A stretch of DNA of 64,000 bases from Paragonimus skrjabini miyazakii (taxonomy: Eukaryota; Platyhelminthes; Trematoda; Plagiorchiida; Troglotrematidae): assembly GCA_014338405.1 (NCBI GenBank), contig JTDE01000969.1:58176-122175 (forward strand), in the 5' to 3' direction. The notes under the pieces were generated by a model. The model saw only the letters and a list, made by a program, of their open reading frames with translations. It was not told the origin of the DNA and searched no databases. The translations under genes and the position numbers were made by a program. Positions 1 through 10,985 of the stretch are shown here, in pieces. How positions within the stretch are numbered: the stretch's first letter is position 1; the number at the start of each line of letters is the position of its first letter.

Positions 1-1518
1 TAAACATGTGTATTTCAGGCAGAAGCCATATAGAGGCAGAAATAAATTATACAAAGTTTGTGGAACGAGCAGTAATAAATTTAACCTGAGTTCAAACATT
101 TAGTTTTGTTTACTTTCATTTATTTTTATTGTCTATTAAAAGTTACTCACGGATCCCAGAGAGAAATAATTGTTTCATGATTTTTGGATTTGACTCGTAG
201 TTACAATCTCCGTTATCGCCAGGATATCTGGACTTTGATTATTTCACCAGAACAAACATATACCCTCACGACAGTGAAAGGGGACAAAATTCAATGAGAA
301 TTTTTTTATATTGTAAAAATGCGGTTGATATGAGGTAGCAAAATTAGTCAGTAACTACCGAACAAGCTTACGCACAATTACGGTAAACTCAGTCTTAACT
401 TGGGGGTTGTTGGACTGTTGGGATAAACCGCTCACGAGTAGGTGGTTGTGAGATGGTTACCGTATTATACAACAATATCTGGAGTATCCGTTTATAATGT
501 TTACAATGCACTCGAACTATCTATAAATAAACTTGAATTTCTACACTAGAAGCTGTAAAAAGTAGCCATCTTTGAATAGTATAGAACATTCTAGTTTGGA
601 CATTCCTCAAGTTCAGTTACTATGGAGATATTGTAGCCATTCTACAAAACATATGTAAATTAGATTACTTTAAAAACGGTTTGTTTCACGTTTGGATCTA
701 ACCACACTTGAAAATGCAGAGCACAGTATGCAAACTAGAGGAAATCTCCTGGAGATTTCGGAATGAGAACTGACCACCAAATTCATTGCATAGTGTATAG
801 AAGAATTTATAGCTTGTAAATAAACACACAGTGGTTATAAGTTTGTTGAGAAGAATGGAATCCAAACTCAATTTGGTACGTAACTCTTCTGCTAACACCT
901 TGATGTGAAGTTTATGATGATATATTTGAGTACAAATACCCAACCGGTGGGAAGTCGTGTACGTTTGTGAGCCAATACTGAGAGACTTAATTAGTGGTTA
1001 TTATGGGCAACCAGGAAATCCTCTCCGATTGACAGTGGTATGTTGTCATTCCCGTCACCTTTTCTCCGACCACACCACCGTCTCTTGTAGTACAAGCAAC
1101 CACCTTCTCACGGTGTGTGACAATTTCAGAAACAGTACTTAGAGCGTTCGCCCTTAATGGACATTTGATGCAGAAACGTTTGAGAATCTTTGCATCAACT
1201 TTTCTTAACGTCTTTTCAAAGCAAACGGATCAACAGTTACATGAATTATTTAACAAGCCACACATCAACTTTCCAACTGTCACATTAGTTCACTGGTTGC
1301 TGTTATGACGATGGAAAACAAACGGCTAAACGGGGTTAAATCTTTTACATGCTTTTGCTTAAGTAACTTGTGACTTCTGTTGCAACAAACAGTGAATTCC
1401 AATTTGTAACGCAGCTGGTTAGAGATCAGATACATTTTTGATCAATTGTGTACATTCATCTCGGTGAATAGCGATCACAACTAGGAGTGTCGCTCAGTTT
1501 ACTCACAATCGTGTCCTA
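1..1518. other. Intergenic or intronic AT-rich DNA, no supported gene
   Basis: Only short open frames occur, none with a recognisable domain or a convincing pair of splice sites. The right end abuts the Penelope-like endonuclease fragment. The true 5' boundary of that fragment may lie slightly inside this block. Confidence 0.5.
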
Positions 1519-1667
1519 CCGAGATTTTCTGTCTCACATGTAATCTATCAGCTCACTTGCAGTTGCGGTGACGTCTATATCGGCAGAATAGATCGGTGCC
1601 TACGACAAAGAATGGCTGAACACGTGCCTAAGTGGTTAGTGCGTGCCATGACGCAACAGGTGATGGC

Positions 1668-1679
1668 AACAGAGCGATT
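1668..1679. repeat. Target-site duplication, left copy
   Basis: The 12-mer AACAGAGCGATT stands at the left edge of the SINE and is repeated exactly at 1854-1865. The other PLE copies have a single uninterrupted version of this stretch, so it is a genuine duplicated target. Confidence 0.85.
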
Positions 1680-1853
1680 TTAGATGAGACCCAACTGTGA
1701 AAAGTCAGGGCTTTGGCTGGATTCGAACCAGCGACAAAAACACCATGCCTCAACGCGGTAAGCGTTCTACCAGTTGAGCTACGAAGCCACGTCAGGAGCT
1801 CGAAAATTTCACATTTGGACTCGGTTACCCACCCGTCCCACTGTCTCATATGG
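1680..1853 (-). mobile_element. tRNA-like SINE inserted in the PLE
   Basis: This 174-bp insertion splits the PLE endonuclease frame and is bounded by an exact 12-bp direct repeat. Comparison with the intact PLE copies at 46262 and 51091 defines its edges. On the minus strand it holds about 65 bp of head sequence, then a tRNA-like domain (1709-1788), then about 25 bp ending in a short A run. Long target duplication and A-rich 3' end indicate retroposition by a LINE machinery. Its two ends also resemble each other in inverted orientation (ATATGAGAC and AGATGAGAC), which is unusual for a SINE. The minus-strand open frame across it is a by-product, not a protein gene. Confidence 0.8.
1709..1788 (-). 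pseudogene. tRNA-like domain of the SINE (pol III promoter)
   Basis: Read on the minus strand, the first seven bases GGCTTCG pair with CAAAGCC at the end, with one mismatch. The T arm is perfect: GCTGG, the loop TTCGAAT, then CCAGC, including the B box GGTTCGAATCC. The D arm reads TAGCTCAACTGGTAGAAC and resembles an A box. The middle does not fold into a normal anticodon arm, so this is a tRNA-derived promoter rather than a working tRNA. Confidence 0.75.
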
Positions 1854-1865
1854 AACAGAGCGATT
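1854..1865. repeat. Target-site duplication, right copy
   Basis: Exact second copy of AACAGAGCGATT, where the PLE endonuclease reading resumes. Confidence 0.85.
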
Positions 1866-2228
1866 GAGAGGATGTACGACCTAATCCATTGCGAAACACA
1901 TGAAAACAGGTCACGTTGTTGACCCCACCAATTCGTTTCATGTGTTGTTGCGTAATAGGAATCCGAAGTTGCTTGAATTCTCCGAAGCTGTTTTAATCAA
2001 TACTCACCGTTCGGTCCTGTGTGTGCATAAACTGTTGATTCACGCAGTTTGTCTACCCTGGAACTGATAACAGTCCTTGTTTTGTGTAAACTCAATCGTT
2101 GATTGTTTCTATTGTTGTTGCTATCCACATGTCCTATATAATCCAATGTTTTACGTTCGTGACTGAAGACAGTAAACGAAATGTTAACAACTAGTGACGT
2201 ATATCTTCTATCGTTACTGGTAAACACA

Positions 2229-5200
2229 GCTTTAAAGTTAGTAAAGTTTTGAAGTTTGAGAGTCCATTCCTGACGATTGAAACGTACGGAAGTTAAATTG
2301 TACCAAGGCGCCGCTTAATATTATCAAGGAAAACAGCCGAATAAGTGATAGGAGCATTACGTCAGCCAACAGGTGTAGCCTAACTACCGTACGGTTATAT
2401 CTTGCCAATCCTATCTCCTGAAATCTTCTAACAACCCTGATACAGCAAAATTGTGTGGTAAATATCTTCTGAATAACTTTACAACGACTAATGATTCTGA
2501 ATGTTAGGAGTGATTCACAAGCGCTAGTAAAATAAATTATCAGTAATGAATACAGTGGGCCGGTAATACAAATTCTTCTGAAACAGCTGTCATTAGCTAG
2601 TGCTTATTTTCTTTCAGACATAAGGGTGACTACTTATCGAGCATATGGAAGTATTTTGAAAATTCCGGAAGTTATCGATCCATATTAAACGGAAAATTTT
2701 AAACTCTACCATTGTTAAAATAACGTTTTGAGCGAAAGTGACAAGGCTGTCTGCCTTATCAAAATATGCGACGAGACGTAATGTGGTTCGCGCAAGTGAC
2801 CCTTTTTTTTCGGGTTCGTGAATGAGATTGATTCATATCGGATTAGTTTGTCAAACGTGGATAAGTAGTTACAGACAGCACTCCTACAGAAAATTTGTCA
2901 CGGGAAGCAAAGTGCTTAGAAATGTTCCGTTTGCACAGGATTACTCTTGAAACACCACCACATGTACAGACGTACTGAAGTGAGCTTCTCGGCGTGTGGT
3001 AACACTCACTGATGTGACAATGAAACACAGATTAGCCAGCAAATTAAACCTCAATGTGAAAAGCATGGAAAATATTTTTCGCAGGCTAAAAAAGACGGTT
3101 GTTAAGCGAAGTGAAAAATAAAAATTTGATGGAAGGTGCTATCAAGACACTCGACAAAACTGACACACTTATGAGTAGTTTCATTTTTAATGAAATAGAT
3201 TGTGATCGGTAGAAATATGCTAATAACCGGAACTCTTAAAAAAATAAAACGAAATATTTTGCTACTTTCAATTATTGAGGGCAGTGGTGAAGAATCTACG
3301 AGTTTGTTCGGATAAAATGTGATGTAATTCATAAGTTAGCACATAACTGACAAATTTTCAACGAACGCATTAACAGAAGAATCAGCCGTTCACGTACAAA
3401 AAACCGGAAACCGTGAAAAGAAATGCCTACGAAACGTCCACGCTAACTTGAACTACTGAATAAGTTTGCCCATTCAAGCTAACAAACCGACTTCCGTGAG
3501 GAATGTGGTTTTGGTCATGAAAGATAAGGAGGTGGTTTATACTAACTTTTACGAATTTCTCTGTAAGGGACCTGTTGCATATTTAAAAAAAATGAGTCGT
3601 ACAGAAATTGCCTGCTCATTTAGAATGTAGATACTTTTGATCATAATGCGTTTTTCTGATATGCATAACAGACGTCCAGATGTTTCTCCTCAATCTATCA
3701 GTGTACTGATTTCCTTCACCAGCACATCCTGTAAATGTGAATCACAGCGCCATAGTTTGGTTGAATAAAATACACTCAACCGTTATCCTGATCAATGATC
3801 GCAACCGACAACCAAGTTTTATTTGGTAGCCCTATTGGTATTTTGTAGTCGTAGTTATTTGTAAGCAACTATCGCCATCTTTCGGATAAATTAGGCTGAA
3901 CAGAACCAGTAGGCCTCAGGAACTATTACTCAATTACTGTATTGAGAGCATTTCAACAAACAATCCAGTTGATAATCAAGTTTTTTGATATCTGCGACCG
4001 CACACCCCGTTTTAAATAAAAAAAACGTCATCAGTAAGTTTTAAATGAAATCAAAAATGTTACTTGAAGGAAATCGGTAGGTTAAGCTCCTACAAGTGAA
4101 AAAAATGCGCCAGCGGAAACCTGACAGAAGTTTTTATGTTATATGCATGTATATATATATAGTAGAGTGCTGTTTAATAATGTGGCAGATACGATAATTT
4201 GGAAAAGTCCGAATTTCAACAATTCTAGGCATATTCTGGCCACTCTGATGAGCTAAAGAACGGTTATTCAGCTAACTTTGTTTCAGTCGGATGATGTCCG
4301 CAAATGAAGTTCAATGTGTCCTGTGAGAAGTTTTGATACCGGATGGGCCATAATCAAGCTGTTTGTTTACAGAGGTGATCCAAAACCTCATGGGTAGCAT
4401 TTAGGAATTTGTTCATGTGAGATGTAGCGTTGTGCTAGCTTTAAGCTGAGAGTGAATTTTTTGAGCGTTAGTTTCGTAGGGAATGACCCATCAGGAGACT
4501 TCTAAAGTAACAAGATTTAATGGCGTTAGGGGTTTCCCAGAATAGTAGGCCTATATCCGTAGGTTACCATTCTCAACACGCATTCTATCACTGGCCCACT
4601 GGAGAATGCCACATGAAACACATAAACCTCCATCGACGGAAGAAAATAGACGCGGAAATGGATTAGTGGGATTTTGTGCAGCTTCTTTTTAGGTTTTATC
4701 GTCGAAAATTCATAGCAATCCGTTTAAGCACTAAATTGTGCTTTGGTGAATAGTCTTCAGCCTATCGATTTGTTCATTTAGCCGCGTGAACATGGCCAAA
4801 TCTACATGTGGGTTGAAAATGAAAATTGGAACTGTGTGCAGTAGAGTTAATGTTGAATAACGCTACATTCTTTGACTCATCAACAGTGTTCTGTACCTTA
4901 CTCAACTAATGCTCATCTGGTTGAGAAAATAAAAGCAACCCGGTGTTGTCTGGCAACCATTTCACTAACCCATCCATTAGGTTTAGATTAGGTGAAGCGT
5001 TCGATCGGGCAGTTCATAATCACGAAACATTTGGTAGAGTGACGACACACTGCCGGCGTTCAGTTCTCTATGAACCGAAATAAACACTGATCTTTGTCAT
5101 CCTTATAAAAGTAGCTTGTTGTATGCCAGTTTGAAACTGAGCTTTCGTTCCACCTTCAGTCACAGCAATATCATCAGTTAGCAAGCATTTGTGCTTATGC

Positions 5201-6884
5201 AGTTGACTTCTGGAACTATTTCTCTCAACTTTGTCTATGGTGCCAGATGTAGGTACTTGGTGTCTTTTCAAACATGCCCAACTGGACTAAAAAATATGGT
5301 GCAGTAAACAGAGAAAGAATCGCGTGAAAAATGTATTGTGTTTTACGGGTAAAACAAGGGAATATGAGTCTTCGTTAACTTGCATTTGCTATTAATCTCA
5401 AAAGCCTCCCTCAGTGCATCCAAGCTATAACATAAAGGTAGGAATACAGACCTGGGTTTTCTTAGAGATCGGTTCAGGTTTATGGTTAAGATTTTTTGAG
5501 TTGACATGGATTTCTCAGAAAATTTACTAACTGATCCTACTGCTCTCCAAATCTCCATTTTCGCTTGTCATTTTCTTCAGCCTGTTACGCTATCTCTTAT
5601 GGGAATCAACTGAATTATTCAACACTCTTGATTAAGTTTCAGGTCTCACTAAGAATGCAGTTACAATCTATTAGCCTGAAAGGATGATACATTGATAACA
5701 GTTATTCGCTGTGTAACGATTGACAACTTGTCAAAAACTAGTTCCAACACTGTCCTGTTATATTTGGTGGGATAAACTGAACTTGACGGAATGGAATCTG
5801 TAGGCATTATTCACCCCCATACTGAGTGACAAGCGTTTACTTATTGAGTTTTTCATTTTCACGATGGGTTTGGATACTAAATGACAGAAAACCTGTCAAG
5901 TTTGCCAACGTTCTTTGTAGGTGCGCTACAAGCTAGAAACATTGGGATTAACTATAATCTGTGATCGGATTGGGCGCATCATTGATTGGTAACCGTTGAT
6001 AATGTCGGCAGATAACCTGCTGATCACACCTCGCAAACCTTCCAGATTGCCTGAGTGAAGGACAATGTCATAGTAACATATATTTTGACTGACTCGTCCA
6101 AGCTATGGTTATGGAAACATAAATCTAAATTACCAGTGGAAGTTGAAGAGATGGTGATAATAGCGTATCGGTCATTTTGAAATGCACAGCACAAGTCAGC
6201 ATACAATGAGTCAGTCTGCAGCGAAACTGATTATTTTAGTGGTGTATAACTAATTGGGAGCAATTGTTTGCTTTCCAAACTTGTTGTTCCTGTGCATATA
6301 ACGTAGTTGGTATTACACCGGCTAATGATACTGATATTTCGAGATAACATCAACTCGTAACACAAGTGTTATTGTTGCAGTGGAAAAATGAATTGACACG
6401 GAAAATAACGAATCGACGAGGCAAAGCTAACTGGCTTAGAGCAAGCTTTTGTGCAGAAATCGTAAGTACAATGTGATACAGATTTGGTGAAATTTCATTG
6501 ATTTATACAGATTATGTGGCTTGGACGTCTACTGTATTATAACGAAATGCAGTGTGTTATAAATTAAAAATATACAAAGGTTTACTAACACCAACAAACC
6601 GGCGAAACTTTACTTAGATCAAAGCTATTCTACATTGTTTGTGAATGCACAACCGTGATCGAACTAGCCGAGTTCAGGCTTATGTGACGGTTAACGTCTC
6701 ATTTCTCATACATTCTAACAGGTATCAAACGAAGAACTGGTATGGAGTTGAACTGATAAAGAATCTCCGTACACCGCACAGGAGCAAAACGTTTTGCACA
6801 AGTGGCGAATGAAATGGCGTATTTTTATTCTTCCTTTGAAGTTATTACATGGGATGTGAACTTATGCAACCAATTTAAACTTAC
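2229..6884. other. Noncoding, probably P4HA intron 1 in part
   Basis: The P4HA exon on the minus strand splices leftward into this block, so at least the right part should be intron. I looked for the following P4HA domains (peptide-substrate-binding TPR region and dioxygenase core) on the minus strand and did not find them. A short TA-rich run occurs near 4150. Nothing else is supported. Confidence 0.5.
6879..6884 (-). other. Splice donor of the P4HA exon
   Basis: On the minus strand the exon ends ...TTAACCG and the intron begins GTAAGT, a consensus donor. Translation past it reaches a stop within a few codons, at the point where homology to the family also ends. Confidence 0.85.
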
Positions 6885-7464
6885 CGGTTAACCGTGGACA
6901 GGTCAAGTTATCGATAAGTTTTCCATTTGCAATATCGACTGCTGATAATTTGTAGGTAGTCTGCAGACGAAGCAAAGCCTCAGCTGCTCCACTCAGGTCA
7001 TTATCTCCGGGCAACATACTTGTGTGTTCTTCTACTCGAGCTCGTACCTTGGCTAGCTGTTCTTTGTCCACTGACAATGAACCATCCTCCTTCTGTTCAT
7101 CGGTGTTCTCTTCGGCATGACCATCGAGCAGTGAGAGCAACTCCGTTTTCCAATTCAGGGCTAGGCGTCGAACAGTCAAGTAGGCGTTCACAGGGTTGCC
7201 GAAGAAATCCTCTGGATCTTGAACTAATTTTGGCACAAGTCCATCCGTCGCAAGACGTTTGGCCACACGGCGAATTCGATCCAGTCGAGCTTCTTCCAAA
7301 TCTATATAGGTTTCTAAATCTGCCGCAAGCTGCTGCCCGACCTGTAAGGCCTTGTTCAATTCACTGATTGCAGTGTAGTACTCGGCATTAGATTGCAGAC
7401 ATAACAGGAGTAGAGAAAATAGAATTACTGGCAGTAAACTGGGTGTGCGATAAAAGTTGCGCAT
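6885..7464 (-). CDS. P4HA: Prolyl 4-hydroxylase alpha subunit, first coding exon
   Basis: This exon encodes the N-terminal region of the alpha subunit of collagen prolyl 4-hydroxylase. That ER-lumen enzyme hydroxylates proline in collagen X-Pro-Gly repeats, using 2-oxoglutarate, Fe(II) and ascorbate, in complex with protein disulfide isomerase. I place the start at the ATG at 7464. It gives MRNFYRT followed by a hydrophobic core (LLPVILFSLLLLCLQ) and a likely signal cleavage after SNA, near residue 27. The mature part begins EYYTAISELNKAL and is acidic and helical. It contains the family signature DPEDFFGNPVNAYLTVRRL (about residues 82-100) and ends GAAEALLRLQTTYKLSAVDI. These match the P4Ha_N dimerisation domain. 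The substrate-binding and catalytic domains must be in later exons to the left. The frame stays open upstream to an ATG at 7584, but that would bury the signal peptide. A shorter isoform-specific role cannot be judged. Confidence 0.93.
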
Positions 7465-8841
7465 GATGGCTGTTTGGTTTAGGACAGCCAGACGACTGAG
7501 ACGGTTTGGCGCAGGAACGAAAAGCGAAATTCCCGAGATCGACAGATGGACACACGACATATTGGAAACAAGACAGACACCCAAGTTTCCTAGCGGCGTT
7601 AATGCTATCCGACCGAAATCGATTAGTCACAGTGATTTTCTTGGGAGGATCTAGGTGTGTGCAAGTTATCATTCGGCTACACAAAATTGATTGGATGGTG
7701 GTGGAAAGTTGTGGGACTAGGCGTAAAGCAACGAATTATCTATGTTGTTGAAATGGTAGCGGTGTCATAAATGGTGTGCATGCGGCAACCATTATCTCGA
7801 AACCCTTAGTTTAGACATATTGAGGGTGAAACTACGTCATCAAACGGCGAGCAAAGTTTGCTTAGTGTTTCGTGCTAAGTAGCAGAACGGGCGAAAAAAA
7901 TTGAGATAAATTCGTATTATTCGTGCGGTCAGTCGCAAAGGTATAAGGTGTACAAAGATGATCGACCGATTGACACATTGTCAGATAAATATTGGAACTT
8001 GGTTTCTTGAAACAAGCAACAACTAGGTTAGGAACGCCAATGCAAGCGTAGGGTAGCGGTTGAGTTCACTTGAGTGCACGGCACAAAATTTGATAAGCTG
8101 TAGCTATAGTCTTATATGAGCACAAGACGTTCCACTCGGTTGCGCACTGTGAAACACTCAGTGGCTGACATAATGTCGTTTTCTATCTGATATAAGCTAT
8201 GTTGCGTAACATGACAACTGACGATTGCTAAGATAATTAGCTGATCAGATTAGCCACTCCAATAACTACTCTGTGTGCAATTTCGGCGTATTCTTCACTG
8301 CAGCTGCAGGTTGGACGATAAACTCCGAAATCATTGAAACATCAGGGACAGGTTCACCGATTGCTAGTCAGCATTTGCAGTACACGCGTTTGCACGACAT
8401 CAGTGGGGGGGCGAAAGAAAGTGGAATAAATTTCCATCTATATTAATCCCCAACAGACCAATGACTTCAGTAAATGTACAGAGTGATTCTCCCACTCTTG
8501 AACTTCACAGGTTTGACCTGCTACTAATCTATTTTGAACAAAGTTATAGGTCAATATTAATTAGCACAAGGTAACTGACTCGAAACTGACGTGTATAGAA
8601 GTGCGGTTCTATTTTCAATTAATAGGATTTCTACGTACAAGAAATAACTTCGCTGAATTCATCGCCCAGGTTACATTTGTCAAAACAGCAATCATTCCGA
8701 GCTCATTGAAAATCCGTTTAAAAATCATGAAAAGCATCTTCACCGACTAAAGTGTTTTCGATAAACTTTCCACTTTGCTTGGCATGATTGCGTAAAACAA
8801 AGTGACGGGTTTGAATGTTGAAAAATTAATGAGGGGGAAAT
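7465..8841. other. 5' flank of P4HA, no supported gene
   Basis: The first few hundred bases upstream of the P4HA start (7465-7750) are richer in GC than the surroundings and probably include its 5' untranslated region and promoter. I see no clear TATA box or splice acceptor that fixes the transcript start. Open frames overlapping this part are shadows of the exon frame. The rest is ordinary AT-rich sequence. Confidence 0.45.
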
Positions 8842-9174
8842 GTGATTGAAAAAATGATGAACAACACTACTCTGTGGTCAGGAACACAAACGGAATCGGT
8901 CTTAGGTTGTCAGTGTCATTCGGTTGAGCGGTCACGTTTGGCCAAAGAAGCCCCAGGGTTTGAACGAATTATTTATGCACACACAAATTTGGCTAACGTA
9001 GTTGGATTGCGACCGCCTCGGCTATCGACAGAATGCGGCATTCACACTGGTAGCCGGTACGGGACAGACGGTAGGAAATGCTTTCTTCATGTTTGGGTGT
9101 TGATCAGAATCGATCAGATTGACCCAACCTATGAAACAATTTGTGCCCCTCCCGCTCTCCCAGTCCGATACTGA
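8842..9174 (+). other. GC-richer block with a 110-residue open frame, unidentified
   Basis: The open frame starts MIEKMMNNTTLW and ends PPALPVRY. I recognise no domain, signal peptide or membrane segment. The segment 8930-9190 is clearly less AT-rich than its flanks, and the minus strand is also partly open (9022-9204). That pattern is more typical of a dispersed repeat or a small exon cluster than of one defined protein gene. Confidence 0.25.
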
Positions 9175-9879
9175 CAGTCCAGGACCGACTCCGTTTGTGA
9201 TCATAGCAATAGCGTAGTATTGTCAATAATTTGTTCAACCATATTTTCCCCTCAGTATTTTTTAACATTCTAATCCGTCACGTAGTGTGATGTGATCTTA
9301 TTAGCCAAAGAGGAAAATTTATCGAAATCAGTTTGTTCGCTGATAAATTGTCTTTCATTTTTCATAGATTATTTGGTCTTCCATTTTAGCAAGCTATTTT
9401 TCACGCTCTTGTACCTGACTGAACATGACGTTTCGGTGACCTTAGGAGATACTCGGTCATTCTATAGAGAACGACGTGCTTATTGACTGACCACATTAAT
9501 TTCCATATAGAGTAGTTTCAGTCTGTTAGATGAAGAATATTTTTGAAAGTAGACGTTTTGAAAGAAGAATTTTTGGTTTGTAAAGTTTTTATTGTGACTG
9601 AAAAGTTTACCTGCTTCTAGTCGACCTAGTAAAAGCTTACGCAGATATCGAAATATCGTGAGGGGATCTTGGTTCCCTGCTGCACTCTAACTGTTCGATC
9701 TTACAAGAAGTCAATCGTCAAATTCCAACCTGTTGGTAACGATTGACTTCCGTTAGATAGTAGAAAGTGCCATGAAAAAATAGTTCCGGGTGTATGAGTG
9801 GTAGTTGACACTGCTCCACCAACAGGAAAGTAAGCAGAACTAACAATAAAAAGTACTGATCATTAATAGAGGACTTGGG
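9175..9879. other. No supported feature
   Basis: AT-rich DNA with only short open frames. The minus frame at 9718-9927 is partly the tail of a SINE-B copy and not a gene. Confidence 0.5.
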
Positions 9880-9985
9880 TTTCCATGTAGATTGAACATC
9901 ACCCAAAATTGATCGTAGCTGTCGCATTCACATTGACTTTCCAGTCGTTCCCTTTCAAAAATAAGTACCAGACTCATATATGATA
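9880..9985 (-). mobile_element. SINE-B fragment, 3' part, minus strand
   Basis: The reverse complement contains GGTGATGTTCAATCTACATG and the GCGACAGCT-like region shared with the copies at 10005 and 35176. The tRNA head is missing. It lies head to head with the next copy, only about 20 bp away. Confidence 0.7.
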
Positions 9986-10004
9986 ATCCGGTTATGCCCA
10001 ATGT

Positions 10005-10222
10005 GAAGTCAATGGCACAGTGGTAAACACGGTTGCCTCATGAACAGTGTGGCCGTGGTTCCAGTCCTGGCAGTGACAAGGACATGCATTAATGACGAGC
10101 TCTAATGAGAGCGAAACTCGAGTCTATTGCTTCTTTTCGAAGTGAGCCGACTAGAAATGCTATGGGAATGCGACAGCTGCGACCAATTGTGGGTGATGTT
10201 CAATCTATATGACAATAAAAAG
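10005..10222 (+). mobile_element. SINE-B, tRNA-derived, most complete copy
   Basis: The head carries an exact pol III A box, TGGCACAGTGG (10013-10023), and a B box, GGTTCCAGTCC (10057-10067). Spacing and the CCTGGCAGTGACAAGGA continuation fit a tRNA-derived SINE. The body includes GACGAGCTCTAATGAGAGCG, and the tail is GATGTTCAATCTATATGACA followed by an A-rich run. The same body and tail recur at 9880 (minus), 10786 (plus, diverged) and 35176 (minus), which defines the family. No protein is encoded; mobilisation would rely on a partner retrotransposon. Confidence 0.8.
10057..10067 (+). promoter_or_regulatory. Pol III B box of SINE-B
   Basis: GGTTCCAGTCC differs by one or two bases from the consensus GGTTCRANTCC and sits 34 bp after the A box, a tRNA-like spacing. 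Confidence 0.7.
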
Positions 10223-10785
10223 TATGGCAAAGCCAATCTTCCCCATTCACTCTGGATGAGTTAACATTCAGTCAGTGCACTTGCTATCGTGTAGTGAGGT
10301 GTGAGAAAGGAAAGCGTGTATTTCTCATGTCACGTCCGAACTAGTCAACTGATAATTACTCCCCCTGTTCATTTTCGTCTGACGTTGTGTGCCTCTTCTT
10401 TCTGTCAAGTTTTTGGTACTTACGAGCGTAAACAAAGTTACTGTGTCGGTCTCCACAGGCTTCTAAAAACACTTACGTTATGACAATGTAAGTTCAGCTT
10501 AAAGAAAGTACTTTCAGATTGATCGTGGGCTCCGTTTACTGTTATTATTCTGTATGGGTGGCTTTTATTTTAAGCAAACTAGGTCTTTGTTTATGAATCC
10601 TCTTGCATTAATTTCTTCAAGAAAACATCATCAACTCTGACGGAAGTTCTAGTCCCCGGGGCATTCACTACAGTTGGCACATTAGCTACCGTGTCTCTTC
10701 CCAAGTAACTGGGCAAACAGAACATTACTAACAAACTGTTGCGACCAACATTTTGCATGCAAACCAATGGTCGTACCTAGAGTGG

Positions 10786-10985
10786 CGTCAACGGCACAGT
10801 GATCAATATGGACACCTCATGAATGTAGGGTCGGAGTATAATTCCTGACCGTAGCAAGGATGTGTACCATTGGCCAGTCTTACTAAGAAGAAAATTCTAG
10901 AATAATGTCTGTTTACGAATGGTGCAGCAAGACAAGTTTGTGGGATCAAGGAGGCTGCCATGAAGTGTGGGTAATGTTACACGTA
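10786..10985 (+). mobile_element. SINE-B, diverged copy
   Basis: It aligns with the copy at 10005 across the A box (CGGCACAGTGA), the CACCTCATGAA region, the AGCAAGGA-TGTGTACCA part and the tail (TGTGGGTAATGTT). Many substitutions and indels show that this insertion is older. Confidence 0.65.

Larger units (their letters stand above)
1519..2228 (+). mobile_element. Penelope-like element (family A) 3' end, GIY-YIG endonuclease, copy 1
   Basis: The plus strand encodes the C-terminal GIY-YIG endonuclease of a Penelope-like retroelement. The peptide reads VIYQLTCSCGDVYIGR, then DRCLRQRMAEH, which fits the IY...YIG...R...EH spacing of PLE endonucleases. The frame continues on the far side of an insertion at 1680-1853 and ends with LLIHAVCLPWN and a stop near 2066. 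About 160 bp of 3' untranslated sequence follow and align with the copies at 46262 and 51091. This copy is 5'-truncated, lacking the reverse transcriptase. It is broken by the SINE and carries further substitutions and frame damage, so it is a dead fragment. In intact PLEs this domain nicks the target to prime reverse transcription. Confidence 0.85.

Noticed and set aside
1628..1922. Two overlapping open frames around the tRNA-like sequence
   Set aside because: They translate the SINE and its PLE host in wrong frames; the tRNA-like fold and target duplication explain the sequence better.
4140..4165. TA-rich run as a microsatellite, also near 28430 and 53625
   Set aside because: Too short and imperfect to count as a repeat array.
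7020..7751. Plus-strand and second minus-strand frames over the P4HA exon
   Set aside because: Shadows of the P4HA coding frame; no domain of their own.
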